From Brachyhypopomus gauderio (Eukaryota; Chordata; Actinopteri; Gymnotiformes; Hypopomidae), in the NCBI RefSeq assembly GCF_052324685.1, contig NC_135226.1:21089751-21153750 (forward strand): 64,000 bases of DNA. The letters are read 5' to 3'. Position 1 is the first letter of the stretch. The number at the start of each line of letters is the position of its first letter. Under the pieces are notes generated by a model. The model was not told where the DNA came from. It saw only the letters and a program-made list of their open reading frames with translations, and ran no database searches. Both the position numbers and the translations under genes were made by a program. Shown here piece by piece: positions 23,055 to 33,388 of this stretch.

Positions 23055-25742
23055 GGAGTTCGTGCGGGGAAGGTTCGTGCGGGGATTCGCGGAGGTCGCA
23101 GCACCGCTTCACAAGCTCACAGGAGGCGGGACAAAGTTTGTATGGTCACCCAGGTGTGACAGCACGTTTAAAGAGCTAAAAGACAGAATGTGCGGCGCGC
23201 CCGTTCTGGCATATCCTGATTTTGACAGGGAGTTCGTAGTCGACGCTGACGCGAGCGACCATGGTGTCGGTGGCGTGCTCTCTCAGGTGCATGGAGCGTG
23301 TTATCGGTTACTACAGTCGTGCTTTCAGTAAGGCAGAGAGAAACTACTGCGTGACAAGGCGTGAATTACTGGCGATGATCGCGTCCCTGGAGAATTTCAG
23401 GCCATACATGTACGAAGTGCCTTTCCAGCTACGCACTGATCATGCATCACTACAGTGGCTCCTGAATCTCCGTGATCCTGAGGGGCAGATAGCCAGGTGG
23501 CTGGCTAGGCTGCAGGAGTTTAGGTTCTCCATCGTGCACTGACCAGGTAGATCTCACGGTAACGCAGACGCTTTATCGCGCAGGCCGTGTTCAGATGGAG
23601 GGTGCAGACATTGTGCGAAGGCTGACATGTGCAACTCCGAACCTGGGCGTTGCGCGGCTTTCAGACCAGCAGTCGGCTCACTCATGCCAATGCTAGAATC
23701 CCTCACTGTGGAACAATTTAGAGAGGCCCAGCTGGCTGACCCAGAAATCGATTGGGGCCTTGAACATCTGGAAGCGTCCTCGTCACCAGCCTGGGAAGAT
23801 GTATGCCGACTAGGCCCTGCAGCAAAGGCGTTGAAATCAAACTGGGCTAGCCTACGAGTGAAACAAGGGGTGCTGTGCCGTGAGTGGTCAGAACCGGACG
23901 GGGTTAGGTCGGTCCTGCAGAGTGTGGTCCCGGAGGGTTTGAGGAACAGTGTCCTGTCCTCAATGCACGGTGCATTGGGCAGCGGGCATTTCGGAATAGC
24001 CAAGACGCTGCGCAGGCTGAGACAGAGATTCTGGTGGCCAGGTTGTAGACGCGATGTTGAGCTGTTCGTGCACTGCTGCGACGCATGTGCCGCCAAAAAG
24101 GGGCCGGCGTCGAGATCCAGGGCACCACTGGTCCCTATGCGTTCAGGCGCTACGATGGAGAGGGTCGCCGTTGATGTCATGGGTCCGTTTCCGGTTACGG
24201 CGGCGGGCAACAAATATGTCGTCGTGGCCATGGACTATTTTACGAAGTGGCCCGAGGCGTACGCCGTGCCGGACCAGAGCGCGACCACGACCGCGTCCGT
24301 GCTAGTCAACGAATTCTTTTGTCGTTTCGGTGTCCCGGAAACACTGCACAGCGACCAGGGGCAAAATTTCGAAACCGAGGTCATGGGGGAAGTGTGCAGG
24401 CTTCTGGGGGTAAATAAGCGGTGGAGCGGTTTAAGCGCACGCTGGCGACCCAGCTCGCCATGGTCACCATCAAACACCAGAAGGACTGGGACGTGCGTTT
24501 GCCCGTGGTACTGCTCGCGTGCCGTTCGGCGGTACAGGAGTCCACCGGGTTCACCCCAGCGTGCCTTATGTTCGGCAGGGAGCTCCGCACGCCGTTGGAC
24601 CTCGTGTTTGGGGCGCCCCCAGGCATGGGCCCGCCATATGAGCCCGGTCCGGCATTTGTGAGGGACCTCCTAGGGAGGCTGCACGATGCACATAAGGCTG
24701 CAAGGGACGCCCAGGGCGCTGTGAGCCTGAAACAGAAAAGGGTTTATGATACGCGGTGTACGGGAGGTCCGCTGGCTCGAGACCAACAGGTGTGGCTGTT
24801 TAACCCTAAGCGGTCAAGGGGCCTCTGCCCGAAACTACAGTTGAGTTGGGTGGGGCCATGTTCGGTGGTGGAGCGGCTCAGCAAGGTTGTATACAGGGTT
24901 AGGTGGGGCAGGAAACGTATCATAGTGCACAGAGAGAGGCTGACTCCGTACAGGCACAAGGACCCTGCCAGCCGACAAAACGGTGATGTGGCTGCTGATG
25001 CCGTTGTACATTGTACCCCCCAGGATGACACCGGTCCGTACGCTGAGAACCTGGCTACAGCTCGTGTCGACACGGCAGGGGAGGTCGTTTCGATGGGCCC
25101 TGGACAGATGGGCGCTGGGGTGCCTTCGCCCCCCAGTCCTCCCGCCACGCAGGACTCACAGCTGCGCTCGGGCGCTCAACTTGACAGGCCACAGAGGGTC
25201 CGCAGACCGCCCCGTCACTTGGAGGATTTTCTCGTTGGGTCCCCACACTGAGCGGCGCCGGGACGGCTGACTATGGGGGGGGGGGGGGGGGGGCACTATG
25301 TGACGGCGCCGGACATGTGCACTGATGAGCTCTGCCGCTTGTCAGCAGGGGATGCTGGGAGATGAGTGAGAGAGACTATAAGTTACGAACAGTTCTTTTA
25401 ATGTGTGAATTCATGTGGAGTTGTTTGGGGGTTTCAGTTGTGGAGATGTGGGGAACATTTTGGGGATGTGTATGTGTTTGTTCTGGGGGGGCACCCTCAC
25501 TGTGAGGTGGGTGCAGCTGAGTAGGGTAACTGCTATTGGGGACAGTCCAGAGAGCAGAAATGGATGAGTCTGTAAATAAACAGCATTCTCTTGTTAAAAT
25601 GAGCTCGGGTGAGACTACTTTCCTGGCCAACATGACAGTATGTAAAAGAACAACAAAAATGTTGAGTGACTGTGTGACCCTCTCCTTATTGTCTAAGAAG
25701 GAATTAATAAACAATTGAAGTGAACATGCAAAATCTGTCGCA
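23055..25742 (+). mobile_element. Gypsy-C, 5'-truncated Ty3/Gypsy element
   Basis: Inserted after flank A copy 2 (the paralogous site is near 7270). It starts inside RT: RGFAEVAAPLHKLTGGG, then the RNase H motif VVDADASDHGVGGVLSQ. A frameshift follows near 23280, with a stop at 23540. Integrase (23627-24420) has a zinc domain and DDE motifs VDVMGPF and HSDQGQNF. A small deletion and frameshift at about 24420 removes sequence around the third catalytic residue; the frame resumes at 24421-25251 with the C-terminal region. A poly-G tract (25276-25293) precedes a probable 3' LTR. Clearly dead; GC-richer than its surroundings. Confidence 0.9.
25299..25742 (+). repeat. Probable gypsy-C 3' LTR
   Basis: Begins TGTGACGGCGCCGGAC after the G-rich tract, contains AATAAA-like signals near its end, and ends TGTCGCA. 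There is no 5' LTR for comparison, so the right boundary is tentative. Confidence 0.6.
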
Positions 25743-26195
25743 TTTTCCCTTCAGTTTATTTTGGGTCCTTATTTATTTATTTATTTATTTATTTTTAAAG
25801 AAAGATGTACCAACAGCCAAGGTGAAAGCTTAAGTAACATTAAGTAACAACAATGTTAGAAATAACTTAAAAACATAACTTATTATTTTAAGTTAACCAT
25901 GCTTATGTGAATATTGCTGAAGTTTTAATAACTTGAAAGTATGTGTTAAACCAGTCAGGAATTGCAAGTTTATTTAACTAAATAGATAATTTTTAAAATG
26001 GATAAATTAAACACAGTAAGTTGTTTTAATTCAGTGCATCAAGTTGAAACAATGAATAATCAGTATTTGAACAACTTGTTTAACTTAACATCTTGAGATG
26101 TAACAAAGATTTCCTTCAAGTTGAGTTTACTCAGCTTTTTAAGGCAGCAGGGGAACTTGTGTTGCTGAGTTTAAACAACTTGAAATATTTTACAG
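25743..26195. other. AT-rich interspersed repeat
   Basis: Contains a TTTA microsatellite (about 25770-25795), then sequence with inverted AACTTAA/TTAAGTT motifs and the end TTTAAACAACTTGAAATATT, suggesting a small palindromic DNA element. Homology to the OR1 3' flank resumes at about 26197 (GTACTCCAAAAATTCC). Confidence 0.5.
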
Positions 26196-26465
26196 TGTAC
26201 TCCAAAAATTCCAATAGTTAAATCAGGAAAAATATGTTCCAGGGATTAATCTATTAATTACACACAAAACAAAAGCAGACAAGCATTTAAAGTAAATATA
26301 ATAAAACCTGATTTCAAATCAATAATTTGAGAACTTTGGTACAGATATGGAATCAAGCAATTTTTATAACAGCCATTGCCAAACATGATAAAAAAAATCA
26401 CTCATAAACACTGATTAAACATTTAAATGATTCTCATTGTTGTGCAGTGAAAGTAGGCACAGGGC

Positions 26466-27458
26466 TTAAGTGTTTTCCATTTGGTTGGGTCTTATTTTCC
26501 ACTGATTGACTTTGAACAATGTTGAGAAAAAACCGTCAAGACCACACACAGCATGATGTTTTAAAACATGGAAGAACTTTTCATCTCTGAGCCCATAAAT
26601 CAGAGGACTTAGGCAACGTGGGGCAATTATGAAGATAATAAAATTGGCATATCTTAAACGAGTATAGGCTAATATGTCTGTTTTTAGAAGTACCATTTCT
26701 ATATAAGGGTTTAAAAACTGCATTATACATAGAAACAGCTGAAATGCATGCAGTACCACAGTTCTGAGACTCCTGTGGGTTGATTTTTTATTCTCAGATG
26801 AGGCAGCTCTGGCTGCAATCATTATCTTAACGTAGGTAAATGCAATGATGATGATCATAATGAGAAAAAAGAGCTGAAAAATGGTTGAATGTGATTGTGC
26901 CTGCCAGTCTTTCCTTAACATTAAATCCACAGTGCACACAGCATAGGACAACAGAGCACCAGGAGGTACCACAGATATATAGGCTACTAAGGTGACCAGT
27001 GGAATTATGCAACTGATGCCCCATACTGTAAGAAGTCCAAGGAATCTGGTCCTGCTGGTGGAGATGTCAGCGTGTCTTAAAGGCATGCATATAGCAACGT
27101 AGCGCTCCAGACACATTGCCACCAGAGTCAGTGGAGTACAAATTGTGAGATAAGTTGTAACTGTACACAGACATACACAAAGAATTTTGTGTACAGGGTA
27201 AAGATAAATACTCAAAACCAGCAGTACATCACTTAACATCATTAAAACAGAGTCTGCAAATAAGGTTTGTGCAAACAAAATGTAACGAGTATCTTCCCTG
27301 AACACCTCCTTCTTCAGAAACGTGTAAATCATCAAACAGTTCACATAGAGAAAGATGCCCACCAGTATTTGCAACAGTATCCCCCTTTCAATAAATACTT
27401 CTGAGACATTATAGGACATAAAAAAGTTTAAGGTGCTGTTAACACCAGAGTTCTGCAT
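26466..27458 (-). CDS. Odorant receptor 131-2-like, 7-TM GPCR (OR2)
   Basis: 330 aa, paralogue of OR1 in the second copy of the tandem unit. Same features: N-terminal NST/NVS sites, ERYVAICMPLRH after TM3, the TM6 stretch LHAFQLFLC and TM7 CLSPLIYGLRDEKF. The ATG (27458-27456) again follows TTTTTGCAGAA; the frame upstream reaches only a GTG. About 21 substitutions separate it from OR1. Several of these (FLGLLT, GIS, the TM5 IIIIAF and TM6 CIMQFL) match OR3, OR4 or OR5 instead of OR1, hinting at gene conversion. Intact and probably functional; the ligand is unknown. Confidence 0.93.
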   Translation of the reverse strand: MQNSGVNSTLNFFMSYNVSEVFIERGILLQILVGIFLYVNCLMIYTFLKKEVFREDTRYILFAQTLFADSVLMMLSDVLLVLSIYLYPVHKILCVCLCTVTTYLTICTPLTLVAMCLERYVAICMPLRHADISTSRTRFLGLLTVWGISCIIPLVTLVAYISVVPPGALLSYAVCTVDLMLRKDWQAQSHSTIFQLFFLIMIIIIAFTYVKIMIAARAASSENKKSTHRSLRTVVLHAFQLFLCIMQFLNPYIEMVLLKTDILAYTRLRYANFIIFIIAPRCLSPLIYGLRDEKFFHVLKHHAVCGLDGFFSTLFKVNQWKIRPNQMENT

Positions 27459-27755
27459 TTCTGCAAAAATGACATACAAAGACAATATAATTGAAGAAAA
27501 ATAATGCACTTGACAAGTCAGTATCACTCAAGAAAGCCCTCAAACATGGATATAAACCTCACTGGAAAACTGGACACCAACTGAAGAGAGAAAAACAACA
27601 GATAGAGTGCAAACAAAACAAGCTGTTAATGTTTACTAGTCTAATGTATTTATACTGTTCTGGGGCTGCTCTGTTGAAGAGGAGGAGTTAACAGAACTCC
27701 ACTGTGCTTACTAACAGTTTGGAGATTGACAGGCTCTGTTCTGCTTACACAGCCT
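27459..27755 (-). promoter_or_regulatory. OR2 promoter and 5' leader with TATA box
   Basis: TATAAATA on the minus strand at 27647-27654 in the shared receptor promoter block. The candidate 67-nt leader intron is 27527-27461 (GTGATA ... GCAG). Nearly identical to OR1. Confidence 0.7.
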
Positions 27756-27957
27756 GTTTCTAACATGACTTAATGTTGTAAAATATGTATTATATTCATA
27801 ATTAATACATTTAGAAGTGTTTAGAGCAAAGCCTGCTTTTAAACTTACAGAATAATAGAATATTTAGCAACATTTTGCTGAAGGGCAGTTACTTAAGTTT
27901 ATAAGCATTTAAATGCTTATTTCAACAAGTATTAGCTGCACTATTAATGGGTTTTTA

Positions 27958-28987
27958 CACTACGGATCCCGTAAGGTGACATCATGTAAAAAAAATAATA
28001 ACGCGTGGCCACGACTTACTAACGCGTGCGAACGCCTTACGCGTGGCCACGACTTACTAACGCGTGCGAACGCCTTACTAAAGCCTGGTTTAAGCCTGGT
28101 TTATACTTGACGCGGCGCGAGGGTCCGCGCGGCGAAAATGTTGTAATCACTGTGGCTCCGCCCGTGCGCGAGGGCCTCGCACGCTGTCCGTTCGCGAGGT
28201 CGTGCACCTCTCGAATTTTTGTAAGTTTCGCGCGCGCGCCGCGCTTCAGCGCGATGGACAAAGTCATGTTTGCCGGGTTCATACACCTTTACAAGGTGGA
28301 ATTAAAGCATTTGTACGTCACTTTAAAGGTCCATTTCAATATTTCCCAGCACGTTAAACTTAATTAAGTTAAATATTTATACATATACTCGACATGAATC
28401 GAAATAATTCACTTTTTTATCACATTATTTAATGGTTGTTTATTTTCAAAACGCCCAATCTTAACGTCTTCACGTTCTCTCATGTTTCGTCCTGGAATTA
28501 CAAGAGGCTCGTATTTGTTAACATATCGTTTCGGACAACTCAAGTATAAACCAGGCTTAACGCGTGGCCACGACTTACTAACGCGTGCGAACGCCTTACT
28601 AACGCGTGCGAACGAGATAATTAACGCGTGCGAACGAGATAATTAACGCGTGCAAACGAGATAATTAAGTATTACTTTATATAAAGTCAGGTTTATCTTC
28701 CTTGGGCAGTCAGTTAGTGTACATCCCCTCCTTGGCAGTCAGTTCACGAACAACCCTGGGATCTGCTTGTTTTGCTGTGAAAAATTATCTTTGTTGCCGC
28801 GCGTGAAAGGCAACATTAGTATCTCGTTCCCACGCCTTAATGATCTCGTTCCCACGCCTTAAATATCTCGTTCGCACGCGTTCGTAAGTCGTGGCCACGC
28901 GTTAGTAAGGCGTTCGCACGCGTTAGTAAGTCGTGGCCACGCGTTATTTTATTTTTTACATGATGTCACCTTACGGGCTCCGTAGTG
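27958..28987. mobile_element. Large foldback element with tandem-repeat arms
   Basis: The ends CACTACGGATCCCGTAAGGT and (reverse) CACTACGGAGCCCGTAAGGT pair over more than 75 bp. Each arm continues into tandem units of about 21 bp (AACGCGTGCGAACGCCTTACT, AACGCGTGGCCACGACTTACT, AACGCGTGCGAACGAGATAATT) that are again inverted between arms. The central unique part is 28680-28820. A separate TTAA-flanked element (28090-28560) is nested in the left arm. Copy 1 lacks the whole insertion (near 9115-9125). No transposase. Confidence 0.88.
28090..28560. mobile_element. TTAA-flanked element nested in the foldback
   Basis: TTAA at both edges, with inverted ends GCCTGGTTTATACTTGA and TCAAGTATAAACCAGGC. 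CpG-rich left side. Its right part (28390-28530) recurs in reverse inside the 18104-18994 element, and its left end recurs at 63505-63570. TTAA targeting is typical of piggyBac elements, but no transposase supports that. Confidence 0.75.
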
Positions 28988-29099
28988 CACAGCAGATAGT
29001 TGCTAAATCCTGCTTCTGTGCGCTAAGGTGGATCCTTTCCACTAGTTAATACATGTTTGTGCCGGAACTGTAATGGTAATTAAATGTTTTGTGAATTCA

Positions 29100-29364
29100 C
29101 AGGGCTCTCAAGTTTTGAATTCATTTCAGAGTGTGAGAGTCGGGGGGGGGTCAAGCGTAAGTTGTTGAGCGGGGGGGGTGGCGAATGTTGTTGTTGTATT
29201 TCGCGATCGATCGCCAGTGGAGGGCGACATATATATATGGATCAGAGGTAAATAAACTAGATTTTTTTTTTTTCGCCGTGTGAAATCGGAAGTGTGGCGT
29301 GAGAGCGTGTGAAGACGGTAAAATGCATGTGTCACACGCTCAATGCGTAAGACTTGAGAACACT
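29100..29364. mobile_element. Short TIR element (CAGGGCTCTCAAGT)
   Basis: Ends CAGGGCTCTCAAGT and ACTTGAGAACACTG. Flanks TGAATTCA and TGAATACA suggest an 8-bp duplication with one change. Absent from copy 1 (9225-9235). The interior resembles the 11176 family (GATCGATCGCCAGTGG and CACACGCTCAATGCG). Confidence 0.8.
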
Positions 29365-30020
29365 GAATACATATGTCTTCTAATTTTTTATTTGGTTAAT
29401 AGTTGACCACAGCTGGGTGAGTTAGCAGCTTCCTGTAGGGTTCTACAATCTACAAGCCTGTGAAATAAGGAAGACAAGATATAAGACTGATCGTACACTT
29501 AAGCTTGAATGGCACATAAAAACATGGAGACAACTTCTTGGAGGGCAAACCAAGGATCAGGTTGTTGTTTTGCTAGCACCGCATACAAACATCTGTGTTT
29601 AATAGTGCAAACCTCGAGACAAACACAGAACATCTTTGTCTGGGTGTTCCTCATTTATTTTACCTATGTAGTGCTAAGAAAACTGTCATTCATATTTTGG
29701 GGTTTCGTTAGCTGTTGTCGTTTACTAGCTAACATGGGCATATCATTGATTATTGTAGCTAACAGTTAGCCTAGCCCTGTAAGCTACCACACTCTGTTTC
29801 AAGAGATGCTGTTACGGTGTGTCATGAGCAGGTTCAATAAGTTAATGCACAGATTTAAAGAAATTGTAAGTTTTGTTTGTATTAAGGATATACTGGTTTG
29901 AAGATATTACTACTGCATAAATTTATATCTAGCTAGTTATCTACGCAGCAATTGCAACCGTGAGGCTGCATCCTAAACTACTAAGCTACGAGTACTACTA
30001 TACTACTGTAACAGACATAT

Positions 30021-30504
30021 TGTCACGGTACGGCGGGCCCCCTACTGGTCGCCCCCATCTACAGCGGCAGCTGTCCTGTCAATTGTTGTGTCGCTTTGTT
30101 TGTCTATATATGTCTTGTCTTTGTACCAGTTTTTTCCCTTTGTTTTGTGTGCTGTCGCAGTGTGCCGCACAGCCGGTGGAGTGGAGTGCGGCTTGGAGGG
30201 GGAATCTGTCACGGTACGGCGGGCCCCCTACTGGTCGCCCCCATCTACAGCGGCAGCTGTCCTGTTAATTGTTGCGTTGTGTGCGTCCCTCAGGTGGGCG
30301 GAGCCCGTGATCCGTCTCACCTGAGGGTCGTTTGTTTGTCTATATATGTCTTGTCTTTGTACCAGTTGACTGCTGGTTATTATATCCTTAATTTGGATCA
30401 GTTCACGGGTTTTTGGTTTGCGTTCTTTCTTCATTAAACTATACATTTTCCCTGAGACTTGGCGTGATAGCTTCCATTTTATTTCGCTCACCCTTCCTGT
30501 CACA
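30021..30504 (+). mobile_element. Internally deleted LTR element, copy 2 of the 9882 element
   Basis: Same TSD CATAT (30016-30020 and 30505-30509) and same structure as 9882-10389; the second LTR starts at 30207. Being shared by both units, it inserted and was deleted before the duplication. Confidence 0.87.
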
Positions 30505-30714
30505 CATATAAGCATAATTTCATTTTAATAAAGTGGAGTCCAGTAGCTATAACTTTTGCTAGCTAAGGTAAATTGCTAGCTACTTAAGATAAATTAGACA
30601 GCTAGCTAGGTGGATGCGGCAGCCAAAAAACCTTTCCAAAATGAGTAAAATATCTATAGCTATGGCTACACAGGTAATTGGCTAGATGTAGATTTATGTT
30701 TTCACTCATCTAGG

Positions 30715-31170
30715 GATAGGGTTGCCCTAGACAAAAAACTGACAAAAAACAAGGACACTGTCATACTGACAACAGGGTGGCTAATGTAATCTGTTGGCGG
30801 GGGGGGGGGGGGGGGGGGGGGGGTGTGGAACGTACGTACGTTGTTGAGCGGGGGGGGGGGGGGGTGTGGAACGTACGTACGTTGTTGAGCGGGGGGGGGG
30901 GGGGGGGGTGGCGAACGTAATTATTTGTTGAGCGGGGGGGGGTGGCGAACGTAAAACGTTACCGGAGGGGTTTAAAATGGACACAGCGAGAGAAAAGATT
31001 TAAAGTGTGCAGAAACAGTCTGAATCGTGGTGTGAACTAACCTAGTTTTTTTTGCCAGGACCGAATATTAAAGAGAAGAAAAACCAGGACAAACCGGGAC
31101 AGCCAGGGCAAACCGGGACAGGCACGTAAAAACCGAGACAGTCCCGGGAAAACCGGGACAGGTGGCAACA
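30715..31170. mobile_element. Short TIR element with long G-run arrays, copy 2
   Basis: Counterpart of 10605-11000. The G-run unit (12-25 G, then TGTGGAACGTACGTACGTTGTTGAGC) is present in one or two more repeats than in copy 1. The ends and the ACCGGGACA tail are conserved. Confidence 0.72.
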
Positions 31171-31180
31171 CTATCTAGGG

Positions 31181-31488
31181 CAGGGGTGCCCACAGTTTTC
31201 AGCTTGCGAGCTACTTATAAGATGACCAAGTCGGAAAGATCTACCGGGGTGGCGGCGAACGTAATTTGTTGAGCGGGGGGAGGGGGGGGGGGGGTGGCGA
31301 ACGTAATTTGTTGAGTGGATTGCAGATTGGCTACCGTGAATGTCAATCAAAATACAACCATCAGTGCAGATGTGCGATTCATCTACTACTATTTTATGTG
31401 ACGCGATCTACGCACATTCCTTCGCGATCGACCGACACTTCCTTCGCGATCGACCGGTCGATCGCGATCGACGTAATGAGCACCCCTG
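31181..31488. mobile_element. Non-autonomous hAT element, 308 bp, sharing ends with the local hAT transposon
   Basis: Starts CAGGGGTGC and ends GCACCCCTG. TSD ATCTAGGG at 31173-31180 and 31489-31496. The empty site is present in copy 1 near 11003-11012. Its right end, reversed, reads CAGGGGTGCTCATTACGTCG, identical to the left end of the hAT transposon at 32378, so it was probably mobilised by that transposase family. Confidence 0.95.
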
Positions 31489-31663
31489 ATCTAGGGAGCT
31501 AGCTACCTACACACAATGCATTTTTGAATATATTTAGATTTGGACATTACTATTGAAGCTACATTAGCTAACTAACTATCTGTATTTGGAATGCTGATTG
31601 TGGTTTGATGCAAACATTCATTTATTTGGTGTTGGGTGGTAAATGTTATTATCCCAGTGTCAG

Positions 31664-31972
31664 GGTTGCCAACTTTTGAAGATCGCTTGGAGTGAGATTT
31701 GAACCTGGAGGAGGTGGTGAGTGTAAATTGTTGAAGGGGGGTGGCGAACGTAAGTTGTTGTAAGTTTAACACAAATTAAGTATTATATCGCGATTTATCG
31801 ATCGCCAGTGGTTGGCACCAGAGTGAACTAGTAACTCATTAAATCATAGATGTGGATCAGAGGTAAACTAGATTTTTTTTTCGGTCTGAGATATCGGAAG
31901 TGTGACGTGAGCGCGTGTGAAGACACTCAAATGTGTGTGTCTCACGCTCAATGCGTGAGAGTTGGCAACCCT
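31664..31972. mobile_element. Short TIR element, copy 2 of the 11176 element
   Basis: Same ends CAGGGTTGCCAACT and AGTTGGCAACCCTG, and same flanks, as 11176-11492. Present before the duplication. Confidence 0.8.
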
Positions 31973-32377
31973 GCAGTGTTATGTTAAAATGTTAAAAATC
32001 CCAGTGAGCTGGGATAACCAACATGTTTTATGCATGCGTAAGATTGGCAGCCATAAACATGTAGCATCTGCCATAAGACTTATCTGACATTATGTTCAGT
32101 TATGTTCGTGCATGCATAGTACAGCACAGGTGTATTGCTGCCCCCAACAGGCCAGATGAAACAGTAGATGAAGAACAGAGCTAAATGTGGTGGTCTCTGT
32201 CACTATCTGATTTGAACCGGAAACCTACTACATTTAAAACTCTCTGCCTCTCCTGTCCACATTGCTAACCCACCCCAAATTTACCCACCAGTTCATCTTA
32301 TGGACTGAGCCTTCACCCAAACAATGTTGGTCCCTGATTTGCCCTGTGTCTTTAATTACAAACGAAAGGGTCTTGAC

Positions 32378-33388
32378 CAGGGGTGCTCATTACGTCGATC
32401 GCGATCGGAAGTGTGGGTTGTGGAAGAATGACAGGCTATCGTCCATCTGCACTGGCGGTTGTATATTGATTGACATACATGGTAGCCAATCTGTCATCTA
32501 GGGTTTGACACGCCCCCCCCTCGTCAACGATCGACACCCATACATCATTTCGTGAGTCACGTAATTATTAAACACAAGAAGTCCTTCCAAGACGGGGAGA
32601 TGCTAAAAGAGGTATTTATTGAAGCCGCTGATTCTTTGTTCCGAGACTTTAAAAACAATATGGAAATAGTATCTTCAATTAAAGCTCTCCAGCTGTCGAG
32701 ACATACTGTTACACGGCGCTCTGAAGCCATGGCCGAGAACTTGACCCAGCAACTTTGTAAAGATATTGCGGCCTGCGAGTGTTTCTCGCTACAATTAGAC
32801 GAGTCCACAGATGTGAGTGACACAGCCCAGTTGTGCATTTTTATTCGGATGGTGTTTACTGACATGAATGCAAGAGAGGAGCTTTTGACAGTACTACCCA
32901 TGAAAGAACATACGCGAGGAGAGGACATTTTCAAAAACTGTAGGGAGAAGTCTTTCAAAAACTTTGTTGAGAAAACCCAGCTCCCGGTGTACAAACTCGT
33001 GTCCATCACCACGGACGGACCCGCGATGGTTGGCCACTTGAATGGATTCATTGCTAAGTGCAGGGAGGATGATGCTTTCCCGGACTTCCTCAATTACCAT
33101 AATACATACTACATTAACAAGCGTTATGCGCTAAAATGCTCAATATGAACGAAATAATGGATGTGACGACGAAGATCGCCTGTTCTATTCGCGCCAGGTC
33201 TCTTCAAAGGCGGTTGTTCCGTGCAAATCTTGAGAAGGCTGACTGCGACCACTCCGAGTTGTTGCTACACACTGACGCGAGATGGCTCAGTCGAGGGAAA
33301 TTCCTGCAAAGATTTCGACAGCTCTGTCCGGAGATTAAGGAGTTTTTACAAGTAGCCAGACTTGCAGAATACAGCCAACTAAACTAGA
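32378..33388 (+). pseudogene. hAT transposon copy 2, GTF2IRD2-like transposase fragment
   Basis: Left terminus CAGGGGTGCTCATTACGTCG. A deletion relative to copy 1 removes the BED zinc finger region. The frame 32552-33148 covers the central transposase (SRHTVTRRSEAMAENL, LQLDESTDVSDTAQLCIFIR, SITTDGPAMVGHLNGF). A frameshift near 33130 leads to 33136-33387 (DARWLSRGKFLQRF). The 3' part and right terminus are lost where the 33389 element begins. This copy shows the sequence uninterrupted by gypsy-A. Confidence 0.87.

Noticed and set aside
28037-28367. Several open frames on both strands inside the foldback element
   Set aside because: They arise from in-phase tandem units and CpG-rich sequence; no protein family resemblance.
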